Positions 20,754 through 31,663 of a DNA stretch of 64,000 bases are shown here, in pieces. The DNA lies in the NCBI GenBank assembly GCA_910589415.1, contig OU342639.1, forward strand, positions 806,001-870,000, read 5' to 3'. The position numbers were made by a program, and so were the translations under genes. Position 1 is the first letter of the stretch. Each line of letters starts with the position of its first letter. The notes beneath the pieces are model-generated. The model was not told the origin of the DNA and did no database searches. It saw nothing but the letters and a program-made list of their open reading frames with translations. Origin of the DNA: Malachius bipustulatus. Taxonomy: Eukaryota; Arthropoda; Insecta; Coleoptera; Melyridae.

Positions 20754-22746
20754 TGGAAGTAGGAAATAATGTTGGGCGATTTATAGAAAAGCAAAGAAGA
20801 AATAAAAATGCTGGAAAAGCGTTCATTAATAGAAAAAAATAAGTGCCCGGAAAAACACCGCCAAGTCGAGAGGTATTAGGTATTTATTAACATAGAGAAG
20901 AAAATAATGTTTTTTATATTTTTTGTAAATTACTTATAGAAATTTCTTTTTTTTCAGATAAATAAAAGATTCGGCAGGTATGCTGAAAAATATTTATGGA
21001 CATTTTTGCTTTATCTCCGAAAAGAGTTGTTGGTCTTATAAACAAGAAAAAGTCTGGCGAAGTTACTTTTCATGACAAACGTACTAACCACAAGCCAGCC
21101 AAGTTTACTGCACACGATCGCCAGCTTATTCATATTGATATTGAGTAAATTCCAAGAGATGTGTCCCATTACGCACGCGCAAAATCTGCAAAGGAATTTC
21201 TAAGTCCAGATTTGAATATTCATCGACTTTTTAAAGCATTCAAGACAAAGTATCCAGATTCCATAGTGACTTTTTATTATAAAAAAAGGTTTCTCAAATA
21301 TTAGTTTCCACCGACCTAGAGTTGCGGGAAAAAAACCTACTTGCGCTAAGTTGCACTGTGAATCTAAAGCAAACAACAGCAACAGTGCTGCAGCAAAAAG
21401 TCAACTTGAGATTCATAATCGAAAAGTAGAAGCGTCCTTAAACTACATGAAAACGGAAATAACTAAGTCACAACTTCCAGGCAGTGAAAAATGCTGCATT
21501 TCGTTTGATATGGAACAGGTTATGTTCGTTCCCAAGCTTACTCACTCAGATATGTTTTATCTCAGTCAGCTGTTGTTGCGAATACCTACGCAAGAGCAGT
21601 CTGACAACCATGGCAATGTCGCAATCACCGCGTGAAGACTCATGACGTCACTGACCAAGGAAGGGCGGTCGGCGTGTCCCTTCTACCAAAAAGAAGTACA
21701 ACATTCCAAGATTCGACATTCATCATTCGTTATTACATTACTATACGATGCGATATTCTGCGAGCTACGAATATTATACGATCTACGATTTTTAACATTA
21801 TACGTCTTTATTACTTTTATACGTTAAAATTTTCGATTATTTCATTCGTTTTTAAATACTGTTGTGTTAATTTTTCAATAAAGTAAACAGTTTGTTATTT
21901 GTTTAAAACTTCGTTAAATAATTAATAATTGGTCCTTCGAGCTTCGAGTTTACGATTTACGAAAGCGGAACATACGAGTTTCCGCTACAGCTGTCTTGTT
22001 ATAATGTGGGTATTCACATATCCGATACTAATCATGGTTACATGTGTATGTGACACGAAGGTGTAAGTGGCCGTGGTGGTAATGAAGTTACATCTTGCTT
22101 GTTGAGGGTCTTAAATTCTTGCATAACACAAAAAACACATTTACTGCTTTGGAGCGATAACTGTGCAGGGCAAAATAAAAATATGATGGTAATTTTCGTT
22201 TTGATGTTTTTGGTTCTTCACGGTGTTTTTGAATCTATCGAGTATAACTTTCTGGTGAGTGGTCACAGCTTCATGTCTACAGCTTCATGTCTTGTGACAG
22301 ACTTTGGCTTAATAGAAAAAAGGAAGAGACTGATGCAATCTATGATCCCAAGCGACTTACATGAAGTAGTGAGATCTGCAAAATATAATCCTCCGTTTGA
22401 AGTAGTGGATATGGTACAATGTGAATTTTGGGATATAAAAATGGCTGCAGACATATTTTTAGATCCAAAAAAAAAGTGAATATCAGTAAAGCTGTTAAGA
22501 TTAAAATGGATTGTAGAAGGACCCACGGTTCTCTTGATCAAAGAAACATTTTCTGATTTGGAAACCTGGAAAGAATTTAATATTTTGAAAAACGGAAAAA
22601 CATTTCACAGCTTGAGTCTGCGGAACTTCAGATTTTGCCGCCGCAAAACAAAATTTCAGACAACAAAAAAAATCACTTTCGTCTATGACAAGTTATCTTA
22701 CGAAGGAGGAACACTTCATTTTTTATATAAAAATGTTGGGCCTTAA
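20754..22746 (+). pseudogene. Decayed transposase-like gene with SDNCAGQNKN motif
   Basis: Fragments in changing frames: MEVGNNVGRFIEK at 20754, GKTPPSREVL near 20855, GEVTFHDKRTNHKP near 21057, the 21351-21570 frame with SKANNSN and CCISFDMEQVMFVPKL, then after the solo LTR SCYNVGIHISDTNHG, a stop (TGA near 22050) and the 22099-22479 frame with LLLWSDNCAGQNKNMM and SGHSFM. The last piece (22534-22746) is shifted again. The motif order resembles a widespread insect transposase-like family whose SDN-C-GQN-N block probably supplies an acidic catalytic residue; that role is inference. At least four frame or stop lesions make it non-functional. Confidence 0.65.
21574..21989. mobile_element. Solo LTR (416 bp) with 5-bp target duplication
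   Basis: Begins TGTTGCG and ends CGCTACA, with GCTGT repeated on both sides (21569-21573 and 21990-21994). It contains a polyadenylation signal (CAATAAAG near 21878). It splits the transposase frame between SQL and SCYNVG. The TTGGTCCTTCGAGC stretch near 21930 recalls BEL/Pao-type elements, but the class is uncertain. Confidence 0.75.
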
Positions 22747-23055
22747 TTAAGATGTAAATGAAGCAGCTGCAACAAGTATTAATACATAGAATTACTATTT
22801 GGTATATATGTGCCCTTATTGTAAAACTCTAATGGCACTTATGCCTTTTCCAATAATGTTCGACATATTTTTAATTTTTCTCTCAAGTTTGTATCTTAAT
22901 ATGATTAATGTCCTTTCCATTTTGTTTTGCGTTTTCTTAAGCATGTTGTAGAATAAGTTCACATTAAAAAAATTAAATGTTAATATTAACCATTGTTTTA
23001 TTAATAACTTAAAACTATTGGAATGGCACTTAATGCCTTTGGTACTTCTACGCTT

Positions 23056-24400
23056 CAAATGCTCAAGGCAAAATTTATGTACTGATTGAAACTTTTCATT
23101 TACAGGGTCTTAATCTTCATTTTAGTCTTGGTTTTAATTTTTGTTTTAGTCAAAATCTTAATTTTGGTTTCGTAAATCTCAGTCTACGCTTCTTGGTTTG
23201 ATCTGGATTTCTGTTTCGAGTGTGATTGTTTCCACATCGGAATTTTTTGTATTGTCATCATAGCCGCGGTTTGTGGATAGCAGTTGCAAGTCACAGACAA
23301 TGGAGTGAGGAGACAACGATATTCCATCTATTTTCTTGGTTCTTTCAAGCGGGATCAAATCGACCTACTAAATTATATTTTCGTGGAATTAATCATTGAT
23401 AATTCTGATGGATGAAATTGAAATTACCTAGTGAAGTTAATTACAAAAAATTTCAATGTATCGTTAATAAATGAACAGTTGTTTCTTTTATCCCATGTTA
23501 AAGTGTAAATATTAATAATAGATTAATGACTTCTGTCTGTTGAGGAAGATCAAGGGCCGGTTGTTCGTACGAAAAGTTAATCTGTGATTAGTTAGCTATA
23601 GTTAAAATTTCAATTGCGTTATTCAAAAGATCTGAAATCAGCGCTTAGGTAATCTGAGATTAAAGCTACACGCGAGTTGGCAACATTGCAGATCTTACTT
23701 TTATCTGCCGAGCAGCCGTCCATCGGCATTGTCGGCACTACTCGACGGCACCGTTCGGCGCTCGACACGCAATACGCATGGCGTGGCGTTGTTGTTGTCA
23801 TTAATAATATAATGTAATTCGGAGTCGGAGTAGAGTCAATTTTTACGTCTTATTTTCCGTGTAAAATGTTATAACAGGAAATTTTTATTAATCTACATAC
23901 CTAATATAAGTCATACCAAACCTACCTACGTACCTACCTTTTACGGTTAACCTGCTGAATCGCGACGGTTTTACCCCTACGCTGGCCCCCCTCCACTCTC
24001 TCTGCTTGCTACGCTCCGACACGTTCTCAGCGTTGCCATATGCAAGCCCACCACTCTTACCAGGGTGTTTGAACGCTCTCATACTGGCTATTATAGTAGG
24101 CTACTATAATAATCATAAATCATAATACAATACAGGACTGATTTCAAAATCTATTATAGCCGCTGCTCTCTCAGTAGTAATGTAATAAATTATAATGCAT
24201 CCAAATAAATATTACTTTTATAGCTTTTATATCCAAGTCAAGTATCGGATTGGTAAGAATAGATAAAAATATATAAAAAATAGGTGCGTGAATAAAAAAT
24301 AAAAAATCGTCGAATGATCAGGTACTCGAGTTCAATTAACAATTACATCGATTATAATGTGTATTGGGTACCACATGTATAGTACCTATACATATTATGA
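23056..24400. other. AT-rich intergenic DNA
   Basis: No gene supported. A GC-richer patch at 23680-23790 and 23930-24070 has no recognisable product. Confidence 0.4.
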
Positions 24401-24675
24401 GCTTGTCCACTGAGTGTTGTCCGGTGAGATTCCACACTGATCCCGACTATAAACGATTTGATTTTTTATGTTTTAATTCGTAAAATTATAATAATTGATT
24501 TATATTATAATTATAATATTTATTATTATTATAATATAACTATTATAATACAATAATTGATTTGATTCGTACAATTATAATAATTAGAATTAGTATGATT
24601 TAAAACATAAAAAATCAAATCGTTTATAGTCAGGATCAGTGTGGCATCTCACCGGACAACTCTCAGTGGACAAGC
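24401..24675. mobile_element. 275-bp MITE with ~77-bp inverted repeats
   Basis: The left end GCTTGTCCACTGAGTG TTGT-type and the right end are reverse complements over about 77 bases (including TATAAACGATTTGATTTTTT), around an AT-rich centre. No ORF. Target duplication not clear. Confidence 0.85.
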
Positions 24676-26252
24676 CATACATATCTGCCTACAAAAGCGT
24701 TTTGTTCGTGTATTTTTTTAATACTTACACTAACGAGGACGACCACCACTTTACGAAAATCACCCGGACAATCAAGCCAATTCAAAAAAGAAAGCGAAAA
24801 ACTCGATCAATCGCGATTTATTGGTCGCAAAAAAATTCACGAAACATTTTTCAAACAAAAGTGTCTTTTTGCTTCACGAGGAATCGAAATTCATGGAAAA
24901 AGGGGGGCTTCGTTTAAGAATGAACAATTGCTCCCACCCCCCGCTTAGGGGGAGTCGGGGGTGGGGGGATTTTACCATCAAAAGATGTCCCCCTTCCAAC
25001 CGCGAGTAACATTTGTCTGAGGTAATTTGCCGTAACCCACATCCCTGGCGAAATAAAAGCATCCGAAGATTGAAATGACTCGCCCTGTATAGGTAGGTAA
25101 TGGGTATACAATTTATTTATTGATAATATAAAAAATGATAATAATAATAATATACAAAAAATATTATATTTATTTCTCCAAAATCGCTTTTTTCGATTTT
25201 ATAACGCTCTTGTAGCTTTATCTTTCAAGATTAGTGAACGAAATTTTGCACTCTTGTAAAACTTTTGGAGGTCTTTTGATTTACGCGTTAAAAGAATTCC
25301 GAAAGTCTCGTAAATTAAACAGGATGTCCCTTGAAAATTCCAAAAAACCGAGCACGGTGTCAGTTTTCAATCCAGGGAACGGAATTTTGTTTGGGAGTAA
25401 GATGTCAATACTAACTGGTCTGGTATTGCATCTGAGCAAAATCGGTCGACCCGTTTCAAAATGACGACTACTTGAATTTTCGTAAAAACTGCTACTTTTT
25501 GAACCCCATTTTGGTTGGAAAGAAACTTTTCGAACTGGATGTTATAGTGTAAAAAAATGAAATTTTTCTATTATTAAGCCAGAGTGGCGTGGATAGTGAA
25601 AAGGTAAGGAAAGCTAAATTTCTACAACCATTTTTATGAGCACATTTTTAAAGGAACTGAGCTGAAATTTTCACAGTAGACAACTATACTAACAACCCTT
25701 CACTCTCAAAAATTTCAAGGCGCAAATAAGAAAAATGGCGGCGAAATTCGAAATTTTTCACACGATGTTTATCGCATCCCTCTAACACACATCCCTCTAG
25801 AAGAATCTGTTAATTTTCATCACCCTGTATAAAAATTTAAACCACATATTAGGATATCTTGTAAAAAGTTAAGATAGGGACATGTAAGCCGTTTTTAAAT
25901 ATCTTGAGCCGTTTTCAATGTGAGATATGCTTCGAAAATTGAAAATTGCGAATTTCACTTGTTTATAACTCATAAACTACTCAACCTAAATTCCAATTGT
26001 GAAAACCACCTGTATTCGATTTTGTCAGGCAATTTAAAAATACAATAATATAAAGGGTGTCCCCGTTAAAATAACGAAGTAGGTGTCAACTTCCGATATT
26101 TCCGGAAGTGCGACCATCTTGAAAATATTTTCATTGCATTTCGCATAGTCACTTATATCTGGAAAAATTTTTTTTGCAACTGTAGGATCAATATTTCCCA
26201 AGATATGGCCGCTGTTCATTCTTAGATGCCCACCCGGTACTTTGTAAAAATA
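24676..26252. other. Repeat-derived DNA without genes
   Basis: Short palindromic GC patches near 24930-24975 (CCCCCCGCTTAGGGGG). The segment 25860-26060 is a diverged relative of the foldback family at 14162 and 29614, sharing GGGACATGTAAGCCGTTTTT and CACTTGTTTATAACTCA. No coding region. Confidence 0.5.
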
Positions 26253-26943
26253 ACTTTGTAAAAAAAAAATTTCGAAAAATGCAAAAACATGATTGTCAAC
26301 TGTTATTTTTAAAGTGCCATTCGGGAAAGAAGTTGTTAACCCCCCATCTTGTCACCCCTAAGGTGTGTGGCAATAATAACCCAATCTTCGAAAAGTCAAA
26401 TGGAAAAGTACCCCCTGCCTGCGACACCTTGATCGATAGATTTTTCTACACAGAACACAACAATGACGAAGATGATTCCAAAATGCGTAAAAGAATTAGG
26501 AATTGAGAAAGCGTAAAGAAATTGAAACCGTTCTTCAAAAAATAACGCAGCAGAAAATTTTTTATTCAAATGAAATGTTAAAATTGTTCTCTGAGCGCGT
26601 TCAGTTTTTTACAAAACTTTTGGACTGTTCATTTCACGAAATTAATTCTGTAAATTTTATTGCTTAAATTTCTTAACGCTTTCTCAATTACTAATTCTTA
26701 CACATTTTGGTAATTATCTTCGTCATTTGTCATTCGATTTAAACAATTTTATTGTGTTCTGTGTAAAAAAATCTATCGATCAAGGTGTCGCAGAGGGTAC
26801 TTTTCCATTTGACTTTTCGAAGATGGGGTTGCTACCCCTCAGGGGTGACATGGTGGGGGGGTTGACAACTACTTTCCCAAATGACAGTTTAAAGATAAGA
26901 GTTGACATGTTTTTGCATTTTTTCGAATTTTCTTTTTACAAAG
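26253..26943. mobile_element. Foldback element (~690 bp)
   Basis: The arms pair from CTTTGTAAAA...TTCGAAAAATGC (26253-26281) to GCATTTTTTCGAA...TTTTACAAAG (26914-26942), and continue inward through the ATCTATCGATCAAGGTGTCG block. No ORF spans the element. It is not closely similar to the CAGGGTGTCCC family. Confidence 0.75.
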
Positions 26944-27346
26944 CTAGACAATTTATTACTTATATTTCTCGCGCATAGCGCATATATTTAGGTAAGTACA
27001 CATATTTAGATATTATGACACCTAAAAAAACATATTCAGAAGAAGAAAAGCCACTGACATCTGCTTTCCCCTTGCGTTTATTCCCCGCGGCTTCCTAGTC
27101 GGCAAAAATGTCACGGTCCTTCTATTTAGGAATATATTTTTTCTCAAAGTTACAAAAAATAAACAACAGAAAATATTTAAAAACCTATTTCGAATATTAT
27201 TGGAAAGCCTTCGAAAAAAAACTATCTGAGAGTTGAACCTAATAATTATTTCATATATACCCATACAATAATTGCACAATCACAAAATAATCAAAGAACT
27301 ATTTGGAATTTTTTAAAGAAACATTAATTAGTGCGGATAAACTTAC
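26944..27346. other. Unassigned DNA
   Basis: Nothing recognisable between the foldback element and the candidate exon. Confidence 0.4.
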
Positions 27347-27511
27347 GGGAAACTATGCCGCTTTTTTTCAAGCCCGTTATACAGCGATCTTTCATTGGGT
27401 GGCGGTCGGCGGACCTTTTCAGCCTCTATATTATACTGTTCTGTATTATCATTATCCATAAAGTAAAATACAGGGTTATTGTTAACTGCGCGAATACATT
27501 CCTTTGGTGAT
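27347..27511 (-). CDS. Candidate orphan internal exon (55 codons)
   Basis: On the minus strand a 165-base open segment is bounded by ...TATAAG before ATCACCAAAGG and by a strong donor, TTTCCC then GTAAGT. It encodes a hydrophilic stretch with FMDNDNTEQYN and RRPPPNERSLYNGL. Length divides by three, so entry and exit phases agree. A second, plus-strand partial copy at 27894-27935 starts with the same ATCACCAAAGG directly after a TTTTTTCAG acceptor, which supports the exon boundary. No neighbouring exons were found; it may be a displaced fragment of a host gene. Confidence 0.35.
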
Positions 27512-28606
27512 CTTATATAACAAGGTGTGAGGAGTAAATTAACCCTTATATACATGCAATTTACATAACTGAATAGATTTTGAGATATTTCAGTTTCCTA
27601 GGTATTTTTCTTAAAAACCATGATTTAAATATCTTGAAAAGTTTCAAAATATGTAAGTAGGTAGGTACATAAACTTTTTTAACTTATATTTGCTGGAAAA
27701 CTTGTCCAGAACTATGGTCTTCCGTTGGGATAAAAAATATCCGGAAGTTTTTGGATCGTGTGGAAATTTCAAGGAAAAACAAAAAATTAAAATAAAAAAA
27801 CAAAGAAATTTCAAAAGAATATCTCAAAATCTATTGGAGTTTTGCGTAGTGCTCTAGTTAATAATAGATACTCTTTACCTCTTGTTTTTTCAGATCACCA
27901 AAGGAATGTATCCAGTTACCAATAACTGTGTATTTAATGTTAAAATATTGAATTTATATACATTCATTTAACAGATATAATACTACAAAATTTGTTAATA
28001 TTTACAAAATTATGTTGTATTCCCATGTATAATTCAAAGTAGAAACAGAAGAAAGTCTTCTCCTGACCTTGTTTTGAGATGCTATTCAAATTCAGAGAAA
28101 TAATATAAAACTATACAAAGCGATAGAAACCGGTAGGTGGAATTTAGGTTCAGAACAGGGCAATAAATTTTTAACCCTCCTATAGATAGAGCTTTTTGTC
28201 GAGCGGCGCCAATACTCAAGTCTATTGAAGTTGGAATGCTAATAGAGATATAATTGGAAGCAGTTGTTGGAATATTTCTTTACAATGGTAGCTTAAAGAA
28301 TTCCTCTGCATAATACAGGGTTACCATAATGTTATAACGCCCTTTGAATTACATATTAAAATTTCAGATTTCCTGAGAAAATTATTTGGTGAGTGGGGGA
28401 GTGCAGGGGTGAAATTGACCCCTAAGCGAGGGGTCGAAGGAATGTTTGTTTAAGCTCGATTGTTGGCAATAAAAACCAACCCTTTTTAGAGTTTTTCTTT
28501 TGCCCCTAACTTTTCTATGACACTGCAAAAATTAGCATTGTGGCAGCTCATTTTAAACTGTCAATGTTTTCTACATAAAGAAGATAGGTACTCTTGGTCA
28601 AATACT
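27512..28606. other. AT-rich DNA with an inverted partial exon copy
   Basis: 27894-27935 repeats the start of the candidate exon in the opposite orientation behind a pyrimidine tract. Otherwise no gene or element could be supported. Confidence 0.4.
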
Positions 28607-29044
28607 TTAACACGTTCACTGCGGGACCGCTTTTTGTAGACCTTTGTATTTGGCGGAACGAGTCATATGTATCTCGTTGATCACTTTCCTATAGCGCGAG
28701 ACCAGTCATATATGACTCGTTGTCATGTTCATGATTTACGACCTCCCGTGACATGATGAACTTTATGATTATGATACAATTAGTGTGAACTCTTTCTTTA
28801 GTGGTCACTGAATATTAGCCTTTTATAGTTGGCTAATCGACTTAATATTTTTGAAAATATATGCCCTCAAAAAAAAAAACATATAAAAACAGCTATCGGT
28901 AAACTACATTATATTGTATTTACTTATAAAATGCATTGTCCATGTAGAAAAATAAAATAGTATTCAAGAAAACAATTAGACATTGAAGACAAATAAACTC
29001 AATAAAATGATTTGCAAAAAACTAAAAAAAAAGAATGAGTCTAT

Positions 29045-29139
29045 TTAGATATCACTTCGTTTTTCATGTGCATTATTAAAGCATTTCAAGCAGTAGGTCG
29101 GTTTTCCCTCACACTCCTCGCAGTAAGTAGTAACTTGTT
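29045..29139 (-). pseudogene. piggyBac transposase C-terminal Cys-rich fragment
   Basis: The minus-strand frame ends at a TAA (29045-29047) and encodes TYCEECEGKPTYCLKCF followed by an Asn-Asn-Ala-His, the C-x2-C...C-x2-C-F...H pattern of the piggyBac C-terminal domain that binds the subterminal DNA. The catalytic part upstream is deleted or unrecognisable. Confidence 0.7.
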
Positions 29140-29613
29140 TTGTTTTTTTTTGTCAGCCTCCTTACTATTCATTGATCAAAAAATAAAGTCACGAAATAGC
29201 TCTAGAATTATCACTTCACTTCCAAAGCAAATATATTCTGCTATAAAATAAGTTAATATTTCAGGCACTCTGTTGATGAAAAGCTGTACTAGTTCACAGA
29301 AATTCACTAAATTACTAAACTTGGCGGTCTTACAAGTTTTCTTGCTGGTTTCAAACGCGACTATGGCACGAGAATCACGAGTCATATTTGACTCGTAACG
29401 CAAGTAGTGTCAAAAACTGTAACTACAGGCGGAACGAGGCAAATATATCTCGTGCAGTTTTATAGCATATCTTACTAGAGTAAGTTTAGCAAAATTGATT
29501 GCTGCTTGTCCTGATCAAATGAGACAAACATTTACGAAATTATCGCATCCGCCCATAACAACGTTGGCATGATATTATACTCCGCACCGAGGTACAGCGC
29601 GACACGAGACATA

Positions 29614-30491
29614 CAGGGTGTCCCAGCTCATTCGAAGCGGTCTCTGTAGGCCAAACGATGGACTTTTTCAAAAAACTTTTTGAAAATTCAAGTACAGAAT
29701 CACAATGGCCATAGTTTAAAATTATTTTGGAGTATAAAGAGTGTCCCATATGACAGTGACATATCAAAGTTATGTTTTTTTAAATGGAATGCTCCCATGT
29801 TATTGCATTTTTAGATTGTCTGAGAAGAGGAAATAAGATTGGCTTTTCCAGTTGGTGTTTATATTCAGTAGTTTTTGAGCTATAAACAAGTGAAAATCGT
29901 CATTTTTCAAGTTCAAGGCCCTGTACATTGAAAACGGTTCAAGATAGAGAAAAACGGCTTACATGTCCCTATTTTAACTTTTCATGTACTATCCCATGAT
30001 GTAGATAAAATGTTTATACAGGGTGATAAAAAATTTGAAAAATTCTGAGATTTCTCCACGCGTCACCAAATAAAAAAATCAAAGAAAGTACAAATGTTTC
30101 TATACCATAGAATAGTACATGAAAAAGTAAAATAGGGACATGTAAGCCGTTTTTCTCTATCTTGAACCGTTTTCGTTGTACAGGGCCTTAAACTTGAAAA
30201 ATGACGATTTTCACTTGTTTATAACTCAAAAACTTCTGAATTTAAACACCAACTGTAAAAGCCAATCTTATTTCCTCTTCTCAGACAATCTAAAAATGCA
30301 ATAACATAGGAGCATTCCATTTAAAAAAACATAACTTTGATATGCCACTGTCATATGGGACACTCTGTATACCCCAAAATAATTTTAAATTATGGCCATT
30401 GTGATCCTGTACTTGAATTTGCAAAAAATTTTTTGGAAAAAATCTATCGTTTGGCCTACAGAGACCGCTTCGAATAAGAAGGGACACCCTG
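29614..30491. mobile_element. Foldback element, second copy of the CAGGGTGTCCC family
   Basis: Ends CAGGGTGTCCCAGC and GGGACACCCTG with flanking TA (29612-29613, 30492-30493). Collinear with 14162-15220 apart from the LINE fragment inserted there. The halves pair closely, so the transcript or single strand would form a long hairpin. No coding capacity; mobilised in trans, presumably by a Tc1/mariner-like transposase (inferred from the TA sites). Confidence 0.85.
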
Positions 30492-30522
30492 TATATGACT
30501 CATACCGCAGTGAACGTGTTAA

Positions 30523-31544
30523 TGTGAACTGTTTTCGAGAAAAACAGGATTTTATGACGAAAAACAGAAAAGTGACAAAATGTTTTGTTGTGGACAAAAA
30601 CATGTTATTTTTGATCATTTTTCCTTATGATTTGTTTCACTGCTCCATATATACAGGATTGCTCATTAGTGCGTAGTAGCTTTTATACTAGAATTTAAAA
30701 TTTATTATTTTCCGTTTTTTGACGATGGCTCAGGAACTGCTTTTGTACACATCTTGCGTCATTAATATCATCTATAAGTTAAGAGGGCAAATTAAAAAAT
30801 ACAGAGTTGCTAACCAGTGCGGCAATAGTTATTTACATTACAAGCTACGAAAGTTCACTTTTAGGTGTGAGGAGTATTTGAATAGCCGAGGCGAAGCGTA
30901 GCGTAGCCGAGGATATTTAATAACTCCGAGCACCTGAAAGAGCTTTCGTAGCGTGTAATGTATTAAACTTTTCATTCTCCCCTTGCCATATTGAACCACG
31001 GATTAAGAGGAAATGAGTAAAATAATACGATTCAGTGATAACAATGGAATTATTATAAGGTGCCATGTTTTTAACATTACCATAGTAACGTTAGTTTTAA
31101 ATTATTAATTTATGACACTGTCAAGTTTAAAACTCTGTACCGCTATAATTTTAGAATCTTTGATCGTAGTTTAGTTCAAAATGAATTTCATTCAAGAAGC
31201 TGCAAATTCCAGAAAGATTAACTGGAATTTTTTATTGTAGTTTTACATTTAATTTTCCATCTAAATAAACGTTAATCAAACTGACATTTCTACTTTTTTG
31301 TCCAGGCCACGAAAGTTTTTCATAGCTAGCAACCACCTAGCAACCTATCACCTAGGATGTTTTATTTTCGCTTTCGGTTGTTTAATCAAGACAGAAAGTT
31401 ACAATTTCGTAAAGGGGAGAATGAAAAGTATAACTTTTATACTAGAATTCAAAATAACAACAAAAAAACTCATATGCCGCTCCACCAAGTACGATTTGCC
31501 CTACTTTCTAAAAATATTTTTGTAATATATATATTTTTTTTTTA
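30523..31544. other. Unassigned DNA
   Basis: A block TTTTATACTAGAATT occurs at 30683 and again at 31436, and CTACGAAAGTTC-type and GCTTTCGTAGC-type strings near 30845 and 30943 are inverted. This may be an old non-autonomous element. No gene. Confidence 0.35.
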
Positions 31545-31663
31545 ATTGAAAATGCACATGCACTGCAGGGAAATCCCTATGACGCTCTGGGAGCGGTGCA
31601 TGAGCGGAGATATCGATTCACGTTGGCCTTGAATCTCTGTAGGTTGTATACTTCGGGAAACAC
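31545..31663 (-). pseudogene. C-terminal end of an older LINE (LINE-B), 3' piece
   Basis: The minus-strand frame reads VFPEVYNLQRFKANVNRYL and stops at 31577-31579, followed by an A-rich tail near 31530-31545. It continues the frame of the piece at 34649-34815 (LWNSIP), from which it is separated by the inserted LINE-A. Confidence 0.7.

Larger units (their letters stand above)
20470..23055. mobile_element. DNA transposon with GAAGTACCAAAGGCA ends
   Basis: A 15-bp perfect inverted repeat, GAAGTACCAAAGGCA at 20477-20491 and its complement at 23034-23048, is extended outward by a few matching bases (TGAAG). Subterminal AAGTGCCAT motifs occur at both ends in opposite orientation. A decayed transposase-like gene lies between, interrupted by a solo LTR. 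Superfamily not assigned with confidence. Confidence 0.7.
28611..30518 (-). mobile_element. Internally deleted piggyBac element with TTAA target sites
   Basis: TTAA flanks both ends (28607-28610, 30519-30522) and the termini are inverted repeats CACGTTCACTGCGG / CCGCAGTGAACGTG. Subterminal blocks with GACTCGTT and ATATCTCGT recur at both sides. A transposase C-terminus remains at 29045-29139 (minus). A foldback element of 878 bp (29614-30491) is nested near the right end, leaving about 1.0 kb of piggyBac sequence. Confidence 0.8.

Noticed and set aside
24914..25111. Short ORFs around the CCCCCCGC GGGGG patch
   Set aside because: Overlapping open frames on both strands caused by a GC-rich palindromic patch; no motif.
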